From the NCBI GenBank assembly GCA_902531175.1, contig CACADE010000008.1:1-58942 (forward strand): a DNA stretch of 58,942 bases, in the 5' to 3' direction. The translations under genes and the position numbers were made by a program. Position 1 is the stretch's first letter. Every line of letters begins with the position of its first letter. This DNA is from an uncultured Pelagibacteraceae bacterium (GTDB taxonomy: Bacteria; Pseudomonadota; Alphaproteobacteria; Pelagibacterales; Pelagibacteraceae). Under the pieces are notes generated by a model. It made no database searches. It was not told the DNA's origin and was given only the letters and a program-made list of their open reading frames with translations. Shown one piece after another: positions 27,028-36,401 of this stretch.

Positions 27028-29367
27028 ATGTTAGAAGAAAATTTAAGAATAAATGAACCTGGTTTAAATGTTTTGCCACCTGGGGTTGAAAGATATGTAG
27101 TTAATGGCGGTGGATTAACAGGAGTTCAGGTTTTTCCGGATGATGAAATTGAAATTATTAATAATGAAGGAAATCAAATTTGTGAAATAGTTGTTTTTAA
27201 TTCTGATGGAAATTCAGATCCATCAATTTTAAATTTAAAATCATCTAAATCAGAAAATGATATAATTAAAATTTTAAATAGAAATGAAGAAAGTTCGAAA
27301 ATTGCTTTGCGCCAATTAGAAAAAAGAAATCTTAAAATTGCAAAATCTAAATCTTCAATCCTTTTTGATAAAGACACTCCACCAGGAGAAAAAATTAAAA
27401 TAAGTTCAAAAGATAAATGTTATTGCATTTTTTCTGCACCTGGTAATGATATGTTGGTTCATGAACAAAATCCTCCTACAGAATTAACTTTATTTATTAA
27501 AAGAAATAATATTGTTGACTATAAAGAACATAGAATAATTCCAGATCCAATTTTTGATCCTCTAGACGAAAAAAATATTGCAAAACAATCAGCGATATCT
27601 TTTGAAGTTAAAGAAGGAGATTATATTCAAATAATTTGTCCAACTGGTAGACAATGTTCAGATTTTGTTGCTTTTGATACAGCTAAATTAGGTAAAGGTA
27701 TTGAAAAAGGTTTAGATTGGCAAACAACCAGGACCTTTATGGGAAATACATTTCCAGGACCAGGATTGTATTCAAAATTTTATGATACAGACCATGAGCC
27801 TTTAGTAGAAGTAATAAGAGATACTGTTGGTAGACATGATACTTTTAATCTAGCTTGTACATCGAAGTATTACGAAGATGCTGGTTATTTTGGGCATCCA
27901 AATTGCTCAGATAACTTAAGTGGTGCTATGGAAAATTTTGGGGTTAATAGACAAAAGGGATGGCATGCTATCAATTTATTTTTTAATACTTCAGCAGGAG
28001 GCTTAAATACCGTACTTTCTGATGAGTCATTTGCTAGACCTGGAGATTATGTAATATTAAGAGCTTTAAAAGATTTAACCTGCGGAACATCAGCCTGTCC
28101 AAGTGATATAGATCCATGTAATTCATGGAACCCTACAGATATTTTTGTTAGAACTTATGAAAAAAAAAGAGAATTTACAAAATCTTTTGCATTTAGAATG
28201 AAACCAGACTCAGAATTAAAACTAACAAAAAATACAGGATTTCATGAAAGAACTTCAAAGTTAACAAGAAACTTTGTTGATGCTAGAGGATATTGGCTGC
28301 CCAATGATTACACTAAACACGGAGTAATAAATGAATATACAGCGTGTAGAGAAAAAGCAGTTTTAATTGATTTATCTTCTTTAAGAAAATTTGAAATATT
28401 AGGTCCGGATGCAGAAGAATTAATGGACTATACTTTAACTAGAAATGTTAAAAAATTGTCAGTTGGACAAATTGTTTATTCTTCGATGTGTTATGAAAAT
28501 GGTTCTATGTTTGATGATGGAACATTGTTAAAAATGAGTGATCATGGATTTAGATGGGTATGTGGTGATGAATACGCAGGTGAATGGTTAAAAGAACAAG
28601 CAAAAAAGAAAAAATTTAATGTTTTAGTTAAAAACTCTACTGATCAAATAAATAATATTTCTCTACAAGGACCAAACAGTAGAAAAATTTTAGAAAAGTT
28701 TATTTTTACTCCACCAACACAACCTTCTATTTCAGAATTACAATGGTTTAGGTTTACAATCTGTAGAGTAAAAGAACTTAGTGGAATTCCATTAATGGTT
28801 TCTAGAACTGGATACACAGGCGAGTTAGGATACGAAATATGGTGTCACCCTTCAGATGCACCGGCGGTTTGGGATGTGCTTATGGAAGCTGGCAAAGATG
28901 AAGGAATAATACCTGCTGGTTTTGGAGCATTAGATTTATTAAGAATTGAAGCTGGACTAATATTATTTGGTAATGAATTTGACGGCCAAGTTGACCCTTT
29001 TGAAGCTGGTGTTGGATTTACGGTTCCTTTAAAAACAAAAACAGCAGATTTCATTGGTAAAGAAGCATTAATAAAGAGAAAAGAAAATCCGCAAAAGAAA
29101 TTAGTTGGATTAGAACTTGTAGGCAAAGAAAAAGCTAATCACGGTGATTGCGTTCACATTGGAAGATCCCAAGTTGGCGTAGTTACAAGCGGATGTCTAT
29201 CTCCTACTTTGAATAAAAATATTGCTTTGTGCAGAATTGATGTAGGTCATTCAGAAATAGGTATGAACGTTGAAGTAGGTAAAATTGATGGACATCAAAA
29301 AAGAATACCTGCTAAAATTGTTGGTTTCCCGCATTACGATCCTCAAAAAACACGTGTAAAATCTTAA
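27028..29367 (+). CDS. tdm: TMAO demethylase
   Basis: Two-domain cytoplasmic enzyme that splits TMAO into dimethylamine and formaldehyde, with a folate-binding domain to capture the C1 unit. It has 779 residues. The N-terminal DUF1989-type domain (about 1-375) carries the Cys-rich metal-site features: CPTGRQCSDF (204-213), CTSKYYEDAGYFGHPNC (277-293) and CGTSACPSDIDPCN (352-365). The C-terminal GcvT-type domain (about 400-779) shows DLSSLRKFEILGPDAEEL, VSRTGYTGELGYEIW and the EAGLILFGNEFDG region. It is divergent from tmoX, and its TAA overlaps the next gene's ATG (TAATG). No clear Shine-Dalgarno precedes the ATG. Confidence 0.93.
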   Translation: MLEENLRINEPGLNVLPPGVERYVVNGGGLTGVQVFPDDEIEIINNEGNQICEIVVFNSDGNSDPSILNLKSSKSENDIIKILNRNEESSKIALRQLEKRNLKIAKSKSSILFDKDTPPGEKIKISSKDKCYCIFSAPGNDMLVHEQNPPTELTLFIKRNNIVDYKEHRIIPDPIFDPLDEKNIAKQSAISFEVKEGDYIQIICPTGRQCSDFVAFDTAKLGKGIEKGLDWQTTRTFMGNTFPGPGLYSKFYDTDHEPLVEVIRDTVGRHDTFNLACTSKYYEDAGYFGHPNCSDNLSGAMENFGVNRQKGWHAINLFFNTSAGGLNTVLSDESFARPGDYVILRALKDLTCGTSACPSDIDPCNSWNPTDIFVRTYEKKREFTKSFAFRMKPDSELKLTKNTGFHERTSKLTRNFVDARGYWLPNDYTKHGVINEYTACREKAVLIDLSSLRKFEILGPDAEELMDYTLTRNVKKLSVGQIVYSSMCYENGSMFDDGTLLKMSDHGFRWVCGDEYAGEWLKEQAKKKKFNVLVKNSTDQINNISLQGPNSRKILEKFIFTPPTQPSISELQWFRFTICRVKELSGIPLMVSRTGYTGELGYEIWCHPSDAPAVWDVLMEAGKDEGIIPAGFGALDLLRIEAGLILFGNEFDGQVDPFEAGVGFTVPLKTKTADFIGKEALIKRKENPQKKLVGLELVGKEKANHGDCVHIGRSQVGVVTSGCLSPTLNKNIALCRIDVGHSEIGMNVEVGKIDGHQKRIPAKIVGFPHYDPQKTRVKS

Positions 29368-29717
29368 TGTCAAAATCATCAAAGGATTTACTGGAATTTT
29401 GGGAAGATCAAATGAAACTGTCCCATACATCCAGTAATTACTTTTTCAGAAAGTCTCCTTCACATTATCACATGATGTTGATTGTGATGAATTCCTATAA
29501 ATTAAATGAAAACTTATCTGTCGAAGAACTTAAGACTAGACTTTTCAAAACCTCTAGACCCAAATCTGCACTCATGATCAAAGAAGCTTGTGATAAAGAA
29601 TTTTTTTACCTCGAGAAAACCGGAAATGACCATAGAAAAAAGTACGTTTTACCCACACAGAATTTTGTTAATGAATTTAACGAATATTTGAAAACTCTCA
29701 AAAATTTGAGTTTTTAA
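29367..29717 (+). CDS. Small putative winged-helix (MarR-like) protein
   Basis: A 116-residue soluble protein translationally coupled to tdm by a TAATG overlap. The central part LSVEELKTRLFKTSRPKSALMIKEACDKEFFYLEKTGNDHRKKY has the order expected of a winged helix: a Ser/Arg-rich recognition helix, then a helix leading into a short charged hairpin with DHRKKYV, like the DRRxxxV wing of MarR proteins. The N-terminal Trp/His-rich helices could form a dimer interface. The DNA-binding call is weak and comes from pattern resemblance only; it could also be a pathway-specific accessory protein. Confidence 0.55.
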   Translation: MSKSSKDLLEFWEDQMKLSHTSSNYFFRKSPSHYHMMLIVMNSYKLNENLSVEELKTRLFKTSRPKSALMIKEACDKEFFYLEKTGNDHRKKYVLPTQNFVNEFNEYLKTLKNLSF

Positions 29718-29806
29718 TTAAAAATCTAAAAAATATTTAGAATTTATATAAATTATATATAAAAATTATTATATTCTTTCCTTTGCTAAAAAATTAAAGT
29801 TCAAAC

Positions 29807-31135
29807 ATGTCGTTACCGACAAAAGCAAAAGTTGTAATAATTGGTGGAGGAATTCACGGGTTAAGTACTGCTTGGAAACTTTCCGAAAAATATAAAAATC
29901 CAAACGATGTCGTTGTCCTAGAAAAAAAAGACACTGCTGCAGGTGCAAGTGGAATTGCATGTGGAGTTGTTAGAAATAATTATTTTCAACCAGCAATGAG
30001 AGAATTAATGGCTCATTCAGTTAGTGTTTGGGAAAGTGATCCAGAGGCATTTAAATATAATGCTGTCGGCTATATGCAAATTTCTCCAGAAGTAATGCAT
30101 AAAGATGTTGCAAGTATTTATGAACAACAAAAAGCGATCGGATATGAATCAGAATTTATAGAAGGTGAAAAAGATTGCATGAAATATATGCAAGGAATTT
30201 TTAGTGATTGGCAAGCAAAAGGTATTACATCAGTCTTACATGAAAAGAAAGGTGGATACGCATTTAATAAAGATTCAATTAAAGCATTAGAGAAAAAAGC
30301 AAATTCAAACGGTGTAAACGTTCATAAAGGAGTAAAGGTTACAGGTTTTAAAAGAGGGAGCAACAGCAATGCAATTACTGGCGTGGTTACAGATAATGGT
30401 ACAATTGATTGTGATCAGGTAGTTATTGGAGCAGGACCATGGGTAAGAGATTTTTGGAATATGTTGGAGTTACCAAAAACTACTAACATAAAAGATGCTA
30501 AAAATGGAAAAATGCATGAAGTTGAAATGTGGAAGTACTGGTTTTTACAAGAAGGTGTATTGGGTGTAGATGCAGATTATTTAAAAACCAATGAAGGTAA
30601 ACCGCCTCCAGTAATTCATGTTGATACAGATGCACCACTTTATTCTGACAAAGATGGTAAAATAATTACAGAAGACTTATGGGGTATTTATTATAAACCT
30701 GATATTGAAGGATTGGGAGTTCAAGGTGGAACATCACCTTACATTGTTCAAAAACATTTTGATGAAGTTAATGTTGATCCGTATGGGATAGATTCTCCAG
30801 AATATCAAACCACTGATAAATTTTCTGATATGTGGACTTCAGCACTTGCACATATTCAGAAACGTTTTGTTGGTAAATCTCATCTGTATAGAAAGGGACC
30901 ATCAGGAGGATTGGGTTGTTTGACTCCAGACTCATTCCCAATATTCGATAGATTTTTTGAAAATGTTTACATGATTGCAGATGCAAATCATGGTTATAAA
31001 ATGATAGGTGTTGGACACCTTGTTGCACAAGAAATTTTAGGTCAAGAAAGTGAATTACTAAAACCGTTCAGGTTCGATAGATATGAAAAAGGAAAACTTC
31101 ATCCCACATCGAACAGTCCGTTTCCTTGGAGCTAA
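29807..31135 (+). CDS. FAD-dependent amine oxidoreductase (SoxB/DAO family), upstream of gmaS
   Basis: DAO-family flavoprotein of 442 residues. The FAD motif GGGIHGLSTAW is at 13-23, the EKKDTAAGASGIACGVVRN segment follows, VVIGAGPWVRDF lies near 204-215, and the C-terminal family motif is in IADANHGYKMIGVGHLVAQEIL. It lies 68 bases before gmaS and reads the same way. In many bacteria a single oxidoreductase of this kind accompanies the glutamine-synthetase-like and glutamate-synthase-like genes. A likely substrate is N-methylglutamate or another N-methylated amino acid, giving glutamate plus formaldehyde; this is contextual. The 89-base gap upstream holds only AT-rich sequence. Confidence 0.8.
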   Translation: MSLPTKAKVVIIGGGIHGLSTAWKLSEKYKNPNDVVVLEKKDTAAGASGIACGVVRNNYFQPAMRELMAHSVSVWESDPEAFKYNAVGYMQISPEVMHKDVASIYEQQKAIGYESEFIEGEKDCMKYMQGIFSDWQAKGITSVLHEKKGGYAFNKDSIKALEKKANSNGVNVHKGVKVTGFKRGSNSNAITGVVTDNGTIDCDQVVIGAGPWVRDFWNMLELPKTTNIKDAKNGKMHEVEMWKYWFLQEGVLGVDADYLKTNEGKPPPVIHVDTDAPLYSDKDGKIITEDLWGIYYKPDIEGLGVQGGTSPYIVQKHFDEVNVDPYGIDSPEYQTTDKFSDMWTSALAHIQKRFVGKSHLYRKGPSGGLGCLTPDSFPIFDRFFENVYMIADANHGYKMIGVGHLVAQEILGQESELLKPFRFDRYEKGKLHPTSNSPFPWS

Positions 31136-31160
31136 TTTATCTAAGTAGACAAACGATTTT

Positions 31161-31187
31161 TTTTCAGTTACCTTTTTGATCTGAAAA
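31161..31187 (+). promoter_or_regulatory. Inverted repeat in the gmaS leader
   Basis: TTTTCAG and CTGAAAA are exact inverse complements separated by 13 bases. They end 6 bases before the G-rich ribosome site (GGGGG, 31194-31198) of gmaS. No T-run follows, so it is not a terminator. It could be an operator or a weak leader hairpin; the arms are short and AT-rich, so it may be chance. Confidence 0.3.
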
Positions 31188-31202
31188 TTCAAAGGGGGAA
31201 GA

Positions 31203-32672
31203 ATGACGGATCTTGAAAAACACGTAAACCAACCAGGTAGAGCTAAACTCGTCAAAAAGGTTAGAGAAAAAATAAACGAATTAGGAATTACTTATATCTA
31301 TTATCAATTTATTTCAGTAACTGGAAGAGTTGTTGGAAAAGGAATACCAGCAGACCACTGGGAAAGAACTGCAGAAAAAGGTTTTCAATTGGTTTATGGA
31401 GCAACAGCAAATTTATTTTTAGATCGTCATAATAATTATATTGGATATGGTCCAGAAGCTATGGAATTGGTAGGAATACCTGATCCAGAAACTTTTGTTC
31501 AATTACCTTGGGATAAGAGAGTTGGAAGAGTTTTTGTTACATGTTTTAGAAATAGAGAAGAAAGAAAAAATCCAGGTGGTCATTTAACAAGTGACTGCAG
31601 AGGTAATCTTAGAATTTTCATGAATGAGTTCAAAAAGAAACATGGATTAGAATTAAGAGTTGGAACAGAGCCTGAAATGATGTGGTTAACAAAAAATCCT
31701 GACGGAACTCCAACTGGACAAGGTTTCTCAAAACCTTTCTGTTATCATATTGATCAATTTGAATCATTAAGACCTGTGTTTATGAAGGTTATTGAATACG
31801 CAAAAGCGATGGGTCTTGATATGATCCAAGGTGACCATGAAGATGCTCCTGGTCAATTAGAGCTTAACTGGACATTTGATAATGTTTTAAGAAATGCTGA
31901 TAGATTATCTACTTATAGACAAATTTGTGCTCAAGTAGCAAGAGAAAATAATCTTATAGCTTGCTTTATGACTAAACCATTTATGGGAGTTTCAGCAAGT
32001 GGATGTCACACCAACATGTCTTTGTGGAAAGGTGGAAAAGTATCAGTAAACAAATTGGGTAACAAAAAACTTCCAGGTGTAGAAGAAGTCTTTAGCTATG
32101 TATCCGGTGGAACTAATACTTTCATGCCAGATACTAAAGATATGCAATTACCTGGAAAGATTGGATTACAATCAATTGCAGGGATAATGAAACACTTACC
32201 AGCTTTAACAGCAATTGGTTCTTCGACAGTGAACTCATATAGAAGATTATGGGATCAAGGTTTTTGGGCACCAGTATATGCTGACTGGGGTTATCAAAAT
32301 AGAACATGCGGTCTAAGAGTATCTGCTCCAGGTAGATTCGAGTACAGATCAGTTGACTCTATGCATAATCCATATTTATTAGGTGCAGCATTACTTAAAG
32401 CTTGTGATGAAGGAATATCTAAAAAAATGAAACCAGCTAAACCTGAGTCTAGAAATATATATGAAGCTCAAAAAGCTGGTAAAGATGTTAAAAAACTTCC
32501 ACTAAGTTTAGGTGAAGCTTTAGATAGATTGGCGGAAGATGAAGTAATAAAATCATCAATGCCAGATGAAATGTATAAAGTATTTAATTGGTACAAACGA
32601 GATGAGTGGGAAAAATTCCTTGGTGCAACAACACAATGGGATCTTGATACTTATCTGGATTGTTTACCATAA
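31203..32672 (+). CDS. gmaS: Gamma-glutamylmethylamide synthetase
   Basis: Glutamine-synthetase-fold enzyme that ligates methylamine to glutamate using ATP, the entry step of the indirect methylamine pathway. It has 489 residues. Glutamine-synthetase-type metal and nucleotide residues are visible in GTEPEMMWL (about 155-163), GDHEDAPGQLELNWT (about 216-230), the SASGCHTNMSLW stretch (about 261-272) and RFEYRSVDSMHNPYL. It leads a block with mgsABC. Another glutamine-synthetase-like gene lies at 38265; this one is the better GmaS candidate because it directly precedes the mgs genes. Confidence 0.9.
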   Translation: MTDLEKHVNQPGRAKLVKKVREKINELGITYIYYQFISVTGRVVGKGIPADHWERTAEKGFQLVYGATANLFLDRHNNYIGYGPEAMELVGIPDPETFVQLPWDKRVGRVFVTCFRNREERKNPGGHLTSDCRGNLRIFMNEFKKKHGLELRVGTEPEMMWLTKNPDGTPTGQGFSKPFCYHIDQFESLRPVFMKVIEYAKAMGLDMIQGDHEDAPGQLELNWTFDNVLRNADRLSTYRQICAQVARENNLIACFMTKPFMGVSASGCHTNMSLWKGGKVSVNKLGNKKLPGVEEVFSYVSGGTNTFMPDTKDMQLPGKIGLQSIAGIMKHLPALTAIGSSTVNSYRRLWDQGFWAPVYADWGYQNRTCGLRVSAPGRFEYRSVDSMHNPYLLGAALLKACDEGISKKMKPAKPESRNIYEAQKAGKDVKKLPLSLGEALDRLAEDEVIKSSMPDEMYKVFNWYKRDEWEKFLGATTQWDLDTYLDCLP

Positions 32673-32689
32673 TTTAATAGGGAAATTAT

Positions 32690-33631
32690 ATGTGCGGGAT
32701 TGCAGGATTAATTCATAGAGGAAATACTTCAAACGTTGGTTTTGAACTTCAAGGTATGCTTCAAGCATTAAAGCATAGAGGAGAAGATTCAACTGGATAC
32801 GCTCTATACGGAAAAACTGATGGTCAAAATTTCATCATGCGATTTAAGGTTGGTGAAAATGTTGCAGAGGGAAGTTCTTCAGTAAAAGAAGATGTATCAG
32901 TTTATGATGAAAGAAAAAAAATTGTTGATACTTATCTTTCTGAGCTAGGCGCTAAGGTGATAAAAGAAGATAGAATTCTTCCTTATTCATTACGATATGA
33001 AATTCAGTATGACAAAGATTTAATGGAATTTTCTCAAAAAATAGAAAGTGTTGAAGGTGTAGAAATATTATCTATGGGAAAATCTCTAGAAGTAATTAAA
33101 GATCTAGGAAACGCTGAAGTTGTTTGTAACAGATATAATTTAGATAAAGTTGTCGGGACACATGCAATTGGTCATGCTAGAATGGCAACAGAGTCGGGAG
33201 TGGATATTAAATCTGCTCACCCATTTTGGGGTTATCCTTTTAGCGATGTGTCAGTCGTTCATAATGGACAATTAACAAATTATTGGAATAATAGAAGAGT
33301 ATTGGAAAACAAAGGCATGAGATTTATGTCAGAATGTGACTCGGAATTAATTGCTGTATATCTTGCAGAAAAAATGAGAAATGGAGCTACATTAGAAGAG
33401 GGAATGAAAGAGTCTCTCGTCGGTTTAGATGGGGTATTTACTTATTTTGTTGCTACAAAAGATAGCTTAGGAATGGCGAAAGATACAATGGCTGCAAAAC
33501 CACTAGTATTGTATGAGTCAGATGATTTAGTTGCAATGGGGTCAGAGGAAATTGCAATAAGATCAATATTACCACAAGAAATCGAAACTTATGATCCTTT
33601 TGATGGAGAAGTTAAAGTATGGCAAATTTAA
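32690..33631 (+). CDS. mgsA: N-methylglutamate synthase subunit A (amidotransferase-like)
   Basis: Class II glutamine-amidotransferase-type subunit, 313 residues. It converts gamma-glutamylmethylamide plus glutamate toward N-methylglutamate together with MgsB and MgsC. The N-terminal nucleophile Cys2 (MCGIAGLIHRG) fixes the start. GHARMATESG near 163-172 and HNGQLTNYWNNR near 192-203 are typical Ntn-fold active-site elements. It starts 17 bases after gmaS with a GGG-rich ribosome site, and its end overlaps mgsB by 13 bases. Confidence 0.9.
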   Translation: MCGIAGLIHRGNTSNVGFELQGMLQALKHRGEDSTGYALYGKTDGQNFIMRFKVGENVAEGSSSVKEDVSVYDERKKIVDTYLSELGAKVIKEDRILPYSLRYEIQYDKDLMEFSQKIESVEGVEILSMGKSLEVIKDLGNAEVVCNRYNLDKVVGTHAIGHARMATESGVDIKSAHPFWGYPFSDVSVVHNGQLTNYWNNRRVLENKGMRFMSECDSELIAVYLAEKMRNGATLEEGMKESLVGLDGVFTYFVATKDSLGMAKDTMAAKPLVLYESDDLVAMGSEEIAIRSILPQEIETYDPFDGEVKVWQI

Positions 33632-34473
33632 AAACATCAGAAAAAAAAAGTAAAGCTCAATCAATGGGACTTCATACAGAAGTCTTAACTGGAAAAACAC
33701 AACAAAAATTTTTTAATCCAGATGAGGCAGAGAATTTTTATTACTTTGGGACATATGATGTAGATTTTAATAAAAGAACTGAGATTGACGTTAAGAACAT
33801 GGATTGTCGTGAAGCAAATAAAAAAATTGATGAATTAATGAAAGATGGATACGGAACTATTGTAATAAAGAACCCACAGGGAAAACATAGCTTGGGAGTT
33901 GGAATTCTCAATAAATTAAATTTAATATTTGAAGGTAGTTTGGGCTACTTTGGATGTGGATCAATGGATGGTCCTATTGTTAGAATTAATGGAAGAGTGG
34001 GATGGTCATGTGCGGAAAATATGATGGCAGGAAAAGTAGTAATTGAAAAAAATGCAGGATCTTGTTTTGGTGCGGCAATTAGAGGTGGAGATCTGATATG
34101 CAAAGGAAGCGTAGGTGCCAGAACAGGAATTGATCAAAAAGGTGGAACAATAATTATTGGCGGAGATGCTGGTGCTTTTACAGGTTTTATGATGCAGAGA
34201 GGGCGAATTATTATTCTTGGAGATGTTGGAATAAATTTAGGAGATTCTATGTATGATGGGACAATTTTTGTAGGTGGAAAAATTGGATCATTTGGTAGTG
34301 ATGCTGTCGAAGCTGAATTAACTGATTCAGATCAAGACTGGCTTAAAAGAAAATTAAAGGTTGCGGAGATCGGAGAAAACTTCGATGTTTCTAAGATGAC
34401 CAAAGTTGTAGCAGGAAAAAAACTTTGGAATTACGATGCTCTTGAACCTACAGAAAAAAAAGGAGCAATTTAA
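33619..34473 (+). CDS. mgsB: N-methylglutamate synthase subunit B (GXGXG domain)
   Basis: Subunit related to the C-terminal GXGXG beta-helix domain of glutamate synthase, 284 residues. Repeated Gly-rich turns are visible from about 95 on (GSLGYFGCGSMDGP, then GRVGWSCAENMMAG, then GSVGARTGIDQKGGTIIIGG, then GDVGINLGDSMYDG), which matches the beta-helix pattern. The start ATG lies inside the end of mgsA and the stop is followed directly by the mgsC ATG, so the three subunits should be translated in step. Confidence 0.9.
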   Translation: MANLKTSEKKSKAQSMGLHTEVLTGKTQQKFFNPDEAENFYYFGTYDVDFNKRTEIDVKNMDCREANKKIDELMKDGYGTIVIKNPQGKHSLGVGILNKLNLIFEGSLGYFGCGSMDGPIVRINGRVGWSCAENMMAGKVVIEKNAGSCFGAAIRGGDLICKGSVGARTGIDQKGGTIIIGGDAGAFTGFMMQRGRIIILGDVGINLGDSMYDGTIFVGGKIGSFGSDAVEAELTDSDQDWLKRKLKVAEIGENFDVSKMTKVVAGKKLWNYDALEPTEKKGAI

Positions 34474-35865
34474 ATGGCAAAGAAAAAAAATGGTAATGGA
34501 AAGTCAAACGGACATTCTAATGGTAATGGAATAGCTTCAAGAAACAAAAGTTTGTTGGGACACAACGCTATTTTTACTCCAGAAGTTATGGACGACATTC
34601 ATATCAAAGCGGAATTAGGACGATACAGAATGAGAGGAATGGCTTTGATGAAAAAGATACCTACTTTTGATGATCTAGTTTTCTTGCCAGGTACATTAAC
34701 AAGATTTGTTATTGAAGGTTACAGAGAAAAATGTGAGACCAAAACTATTATTGGTCCAAGATGTGAAAATCCAATTGAGCTTGATATTCCAGTTTACATT
34801 ACGGGTATGAGTTTTGGAGCTTTATCTTATGAAGCAAAAACTGCATTAGCTAGAGGTGCTACAATGGCTGGTAGCGCAACATGTTCTGGTGAAGGTGGAA
34901 TGATACCAGATGAGAGAAGATATTCAGAAAAATGGTTTTATCAGTGCATACAATCAAGATACGGTTTTAACCCACACCATGCACAACTAGCTGATGGAAT
35001 TGAGGTATTTATTGGACAAGGACAAAAAGTTGGAATGGGTGGTCATTTGATGGGTCAAAAAGTTACTGACCAAGTTGCAGAAATGAGATCGCTACCTGCA
35101 GGTATTGATCAAAGATCTCCAGCAAGACATCCTGATTGGCTGGGTCCAGATGATTTAGCTTTAAAAGTTCAAGAGCTTAGAGAATTAACAAAAAACAAAG
35201 TGCCAATTCAATTAAAACTTGGAGCAGCTAAAGTTTATGACGATGTAAGGATGGCAGCAAAATGTGATCCAGATTCAATTTATCTTGATGGAATGGAGGG
35301 TTCAACAGGTGCTGGACCACACATTGCAGCTGCAAACACAGGTATCCCAGGAATTGCTGGAATAAGAGAAGCAAGAAGAGCTTTGGATGATGTAGGTAAA
35401 ACTGGAAAAGTAACTTTAATTTATGCAGGTGGTGTTAGAGATGGAGCAGATATGGCTAAAGCTTTAGCGCTTGGTGCAGACGCAATTGCAATCGGAACAG
35501 GTGCAATGGTGGCTTTAAATTGCAATAAGGAAATACCAGAATCTAACTTTGAAAAAGAAATGGGTGTTCCCGCAGGTCATTGCTATCACTGTCACACGGG
35601 TAGATGTCCGGTAGGAGTTGCTACTCAAGATCCTAAATTAAGAAAAAGATTAAATCCTGATGATGCAGCATTAAGAGTGTATAATTACTTGCATGCAATG
35701 ACATTGGAGGCTCAATTGTTGGCTAGAGCATGTGGAAAAACAAATATTCACTCGCTAGAACCAGAAGATATGGCTGCATTAACAATGGAGGCTTCTGCTT
35801 TAGCTAAAGTGCCCCTTGCAGGAACAAATCATACAGTAGGAGTTAAAGATTTCCATAAAATCTAA
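34474..35865 (+). CDS. mgsC: N-methylglutamate synthase subunit C (FMN/iron-sulfur glutamate synthase-like)
   Basis: Catalytic subunit homologous to the FMN-binding domain of glutamate synthase, 463 residues. After a low-complexity Gly/Asn/Lys tail (about 1-25), the TIM-barrel core shows ITGMSFGALSYEAK (about 109-122), GEGGMIPDER, GMEGSTGAGPHIAAANTGIP and YAGGVRDGADMAKALALGAD. Cys-rich CYHCHTGRCPVGVATQ (about 369-384) should bind the 3Fe-4S cluster. The ATG directly follows the mgsB stop. Ferredoxin-dependent glutamate synthases have similar cores, so context decides the call. Confidence 0.91.
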   Translation: MAKKKNGNGKSNGHSNGNGIASRNKSLLGHNAIFTPEVMDDIHIKAELGRYRMRGMALMKKIPTFDDLVFLPGTLTRFVIEGYREKCETKTIIGPRCENPIELDIPVYITGMSFGALSYEAKTALARGATMAGSATCSGEGGMIPDERRYSEKWFYQCIQSRYGFNPHHAQLADGIEVFIGQGQKVGMGGHLMGQKVTDQVAEMRSLPAGIDQRSPARHPDWLGPDDLALKVQELRELTKNKVPIQLKLGAAKVYDDVRMAAKCDPDSIYLDGMEGSTGAGPHIAAANTGIPGIAGIREARRALDDVGKTGKVTLIYAGGVRDGADMAKALALGADAIAIGTGAMVALNCNKEIPESNFEKEMGVPAGHCYHCHTGRCPVGVATQDPKLRKRLNPDDAALRVYNYLHAMTLEAQLLARACGKTNIHSLEPEDMAALTMEASALAKVPLAGTNHTVGVKDFHKI

Positions 35866-35873
35866 TAGCAAAT

Positions 35874-36284
35874 ATGCCAAAGAAAAAAGGTAAGAAAAAA
35901 GTCAAATCAAAAGAGATCAAAGGTCAATTAGGCAAGAAAAAAGAGACTGCTAGAGAAAAAATGATTGGCCAAACAATTGGCTATCGATATGACGTTAATC
36001 TTTTGCCTGACTATAGTCGACTCACTCCATTTTTAAAAAAATATATAGAAGCTATGGGCTGGGATGATCTTAATTGGTTAGAAGATGTTCATATGGGTTA
36101 TGAAGAAAATAGACCTGCTGTTTTTGATAGAAATGCTAATGGTTGGGTAACGATACCAAGTAAAATAAAATTACCTAATAATCAGCAAGATAGAGATATG
36201 ATAGCTAGAGAATTATTGGTAAAGTTTCAAATGTCGCCGAATCATCCTCTGGTTGACCTTAAAAAAGCATATTTAAAATTCTAA
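35874..36284 (+). CDS. Conserved-looking basic protein, 136 aa, in the methylamine block
   Basis: No family recognised. The first 35 residues are almost a third or more lysine (KKKGKKKVKSKE and onward) and probably unstructured. The rest is a compact acidic-aromatic domain with several Trp (GWDDLNWLEDVHMGY near 62-76, NGWVTIPSK near 87-95). It starts 8 bases after mgsC and reads the same way, so it is likely on the gmaS-mgsABC transcript. A nucleic-acid or acidic-partner binding tail is possible but not shown. Confidence 0.72.
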   Translation: MPKKKGKKKVKSKEIKGQLGKKKETAREKMIGQTIGYRYDVNLLPDYSRLTPFLKKYIEAMGWDDLNWLEDVHMGYEENRPAVFDRNANGWVTIPSKIKLPNNQQDRDMIARELLVKFQMSPNHPLVDLKKAYLKF

Positions 36285-36401
36285 TTTTCAATTTCAAGTT
36301 GATAAAATAATTATTAACTTCTACTTTTTATAAATAAAATAAAATTGTCAGCATAAAAAAAATTTCATAGAGTCCATTAACTATTAATAGGAGAGAGAAA
36401 T

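Noticed and set aside
29741..29754. Palindrome AATTTATATAAATT
   Set aside because: Composed only of A and T in an AT-rich spacer; such matches are expected by chance.
36285..36401. Glutamine-sensing RNA before amt
   Set aside because: The expected conserved motifs were not found; only a good ribosome site is visible.
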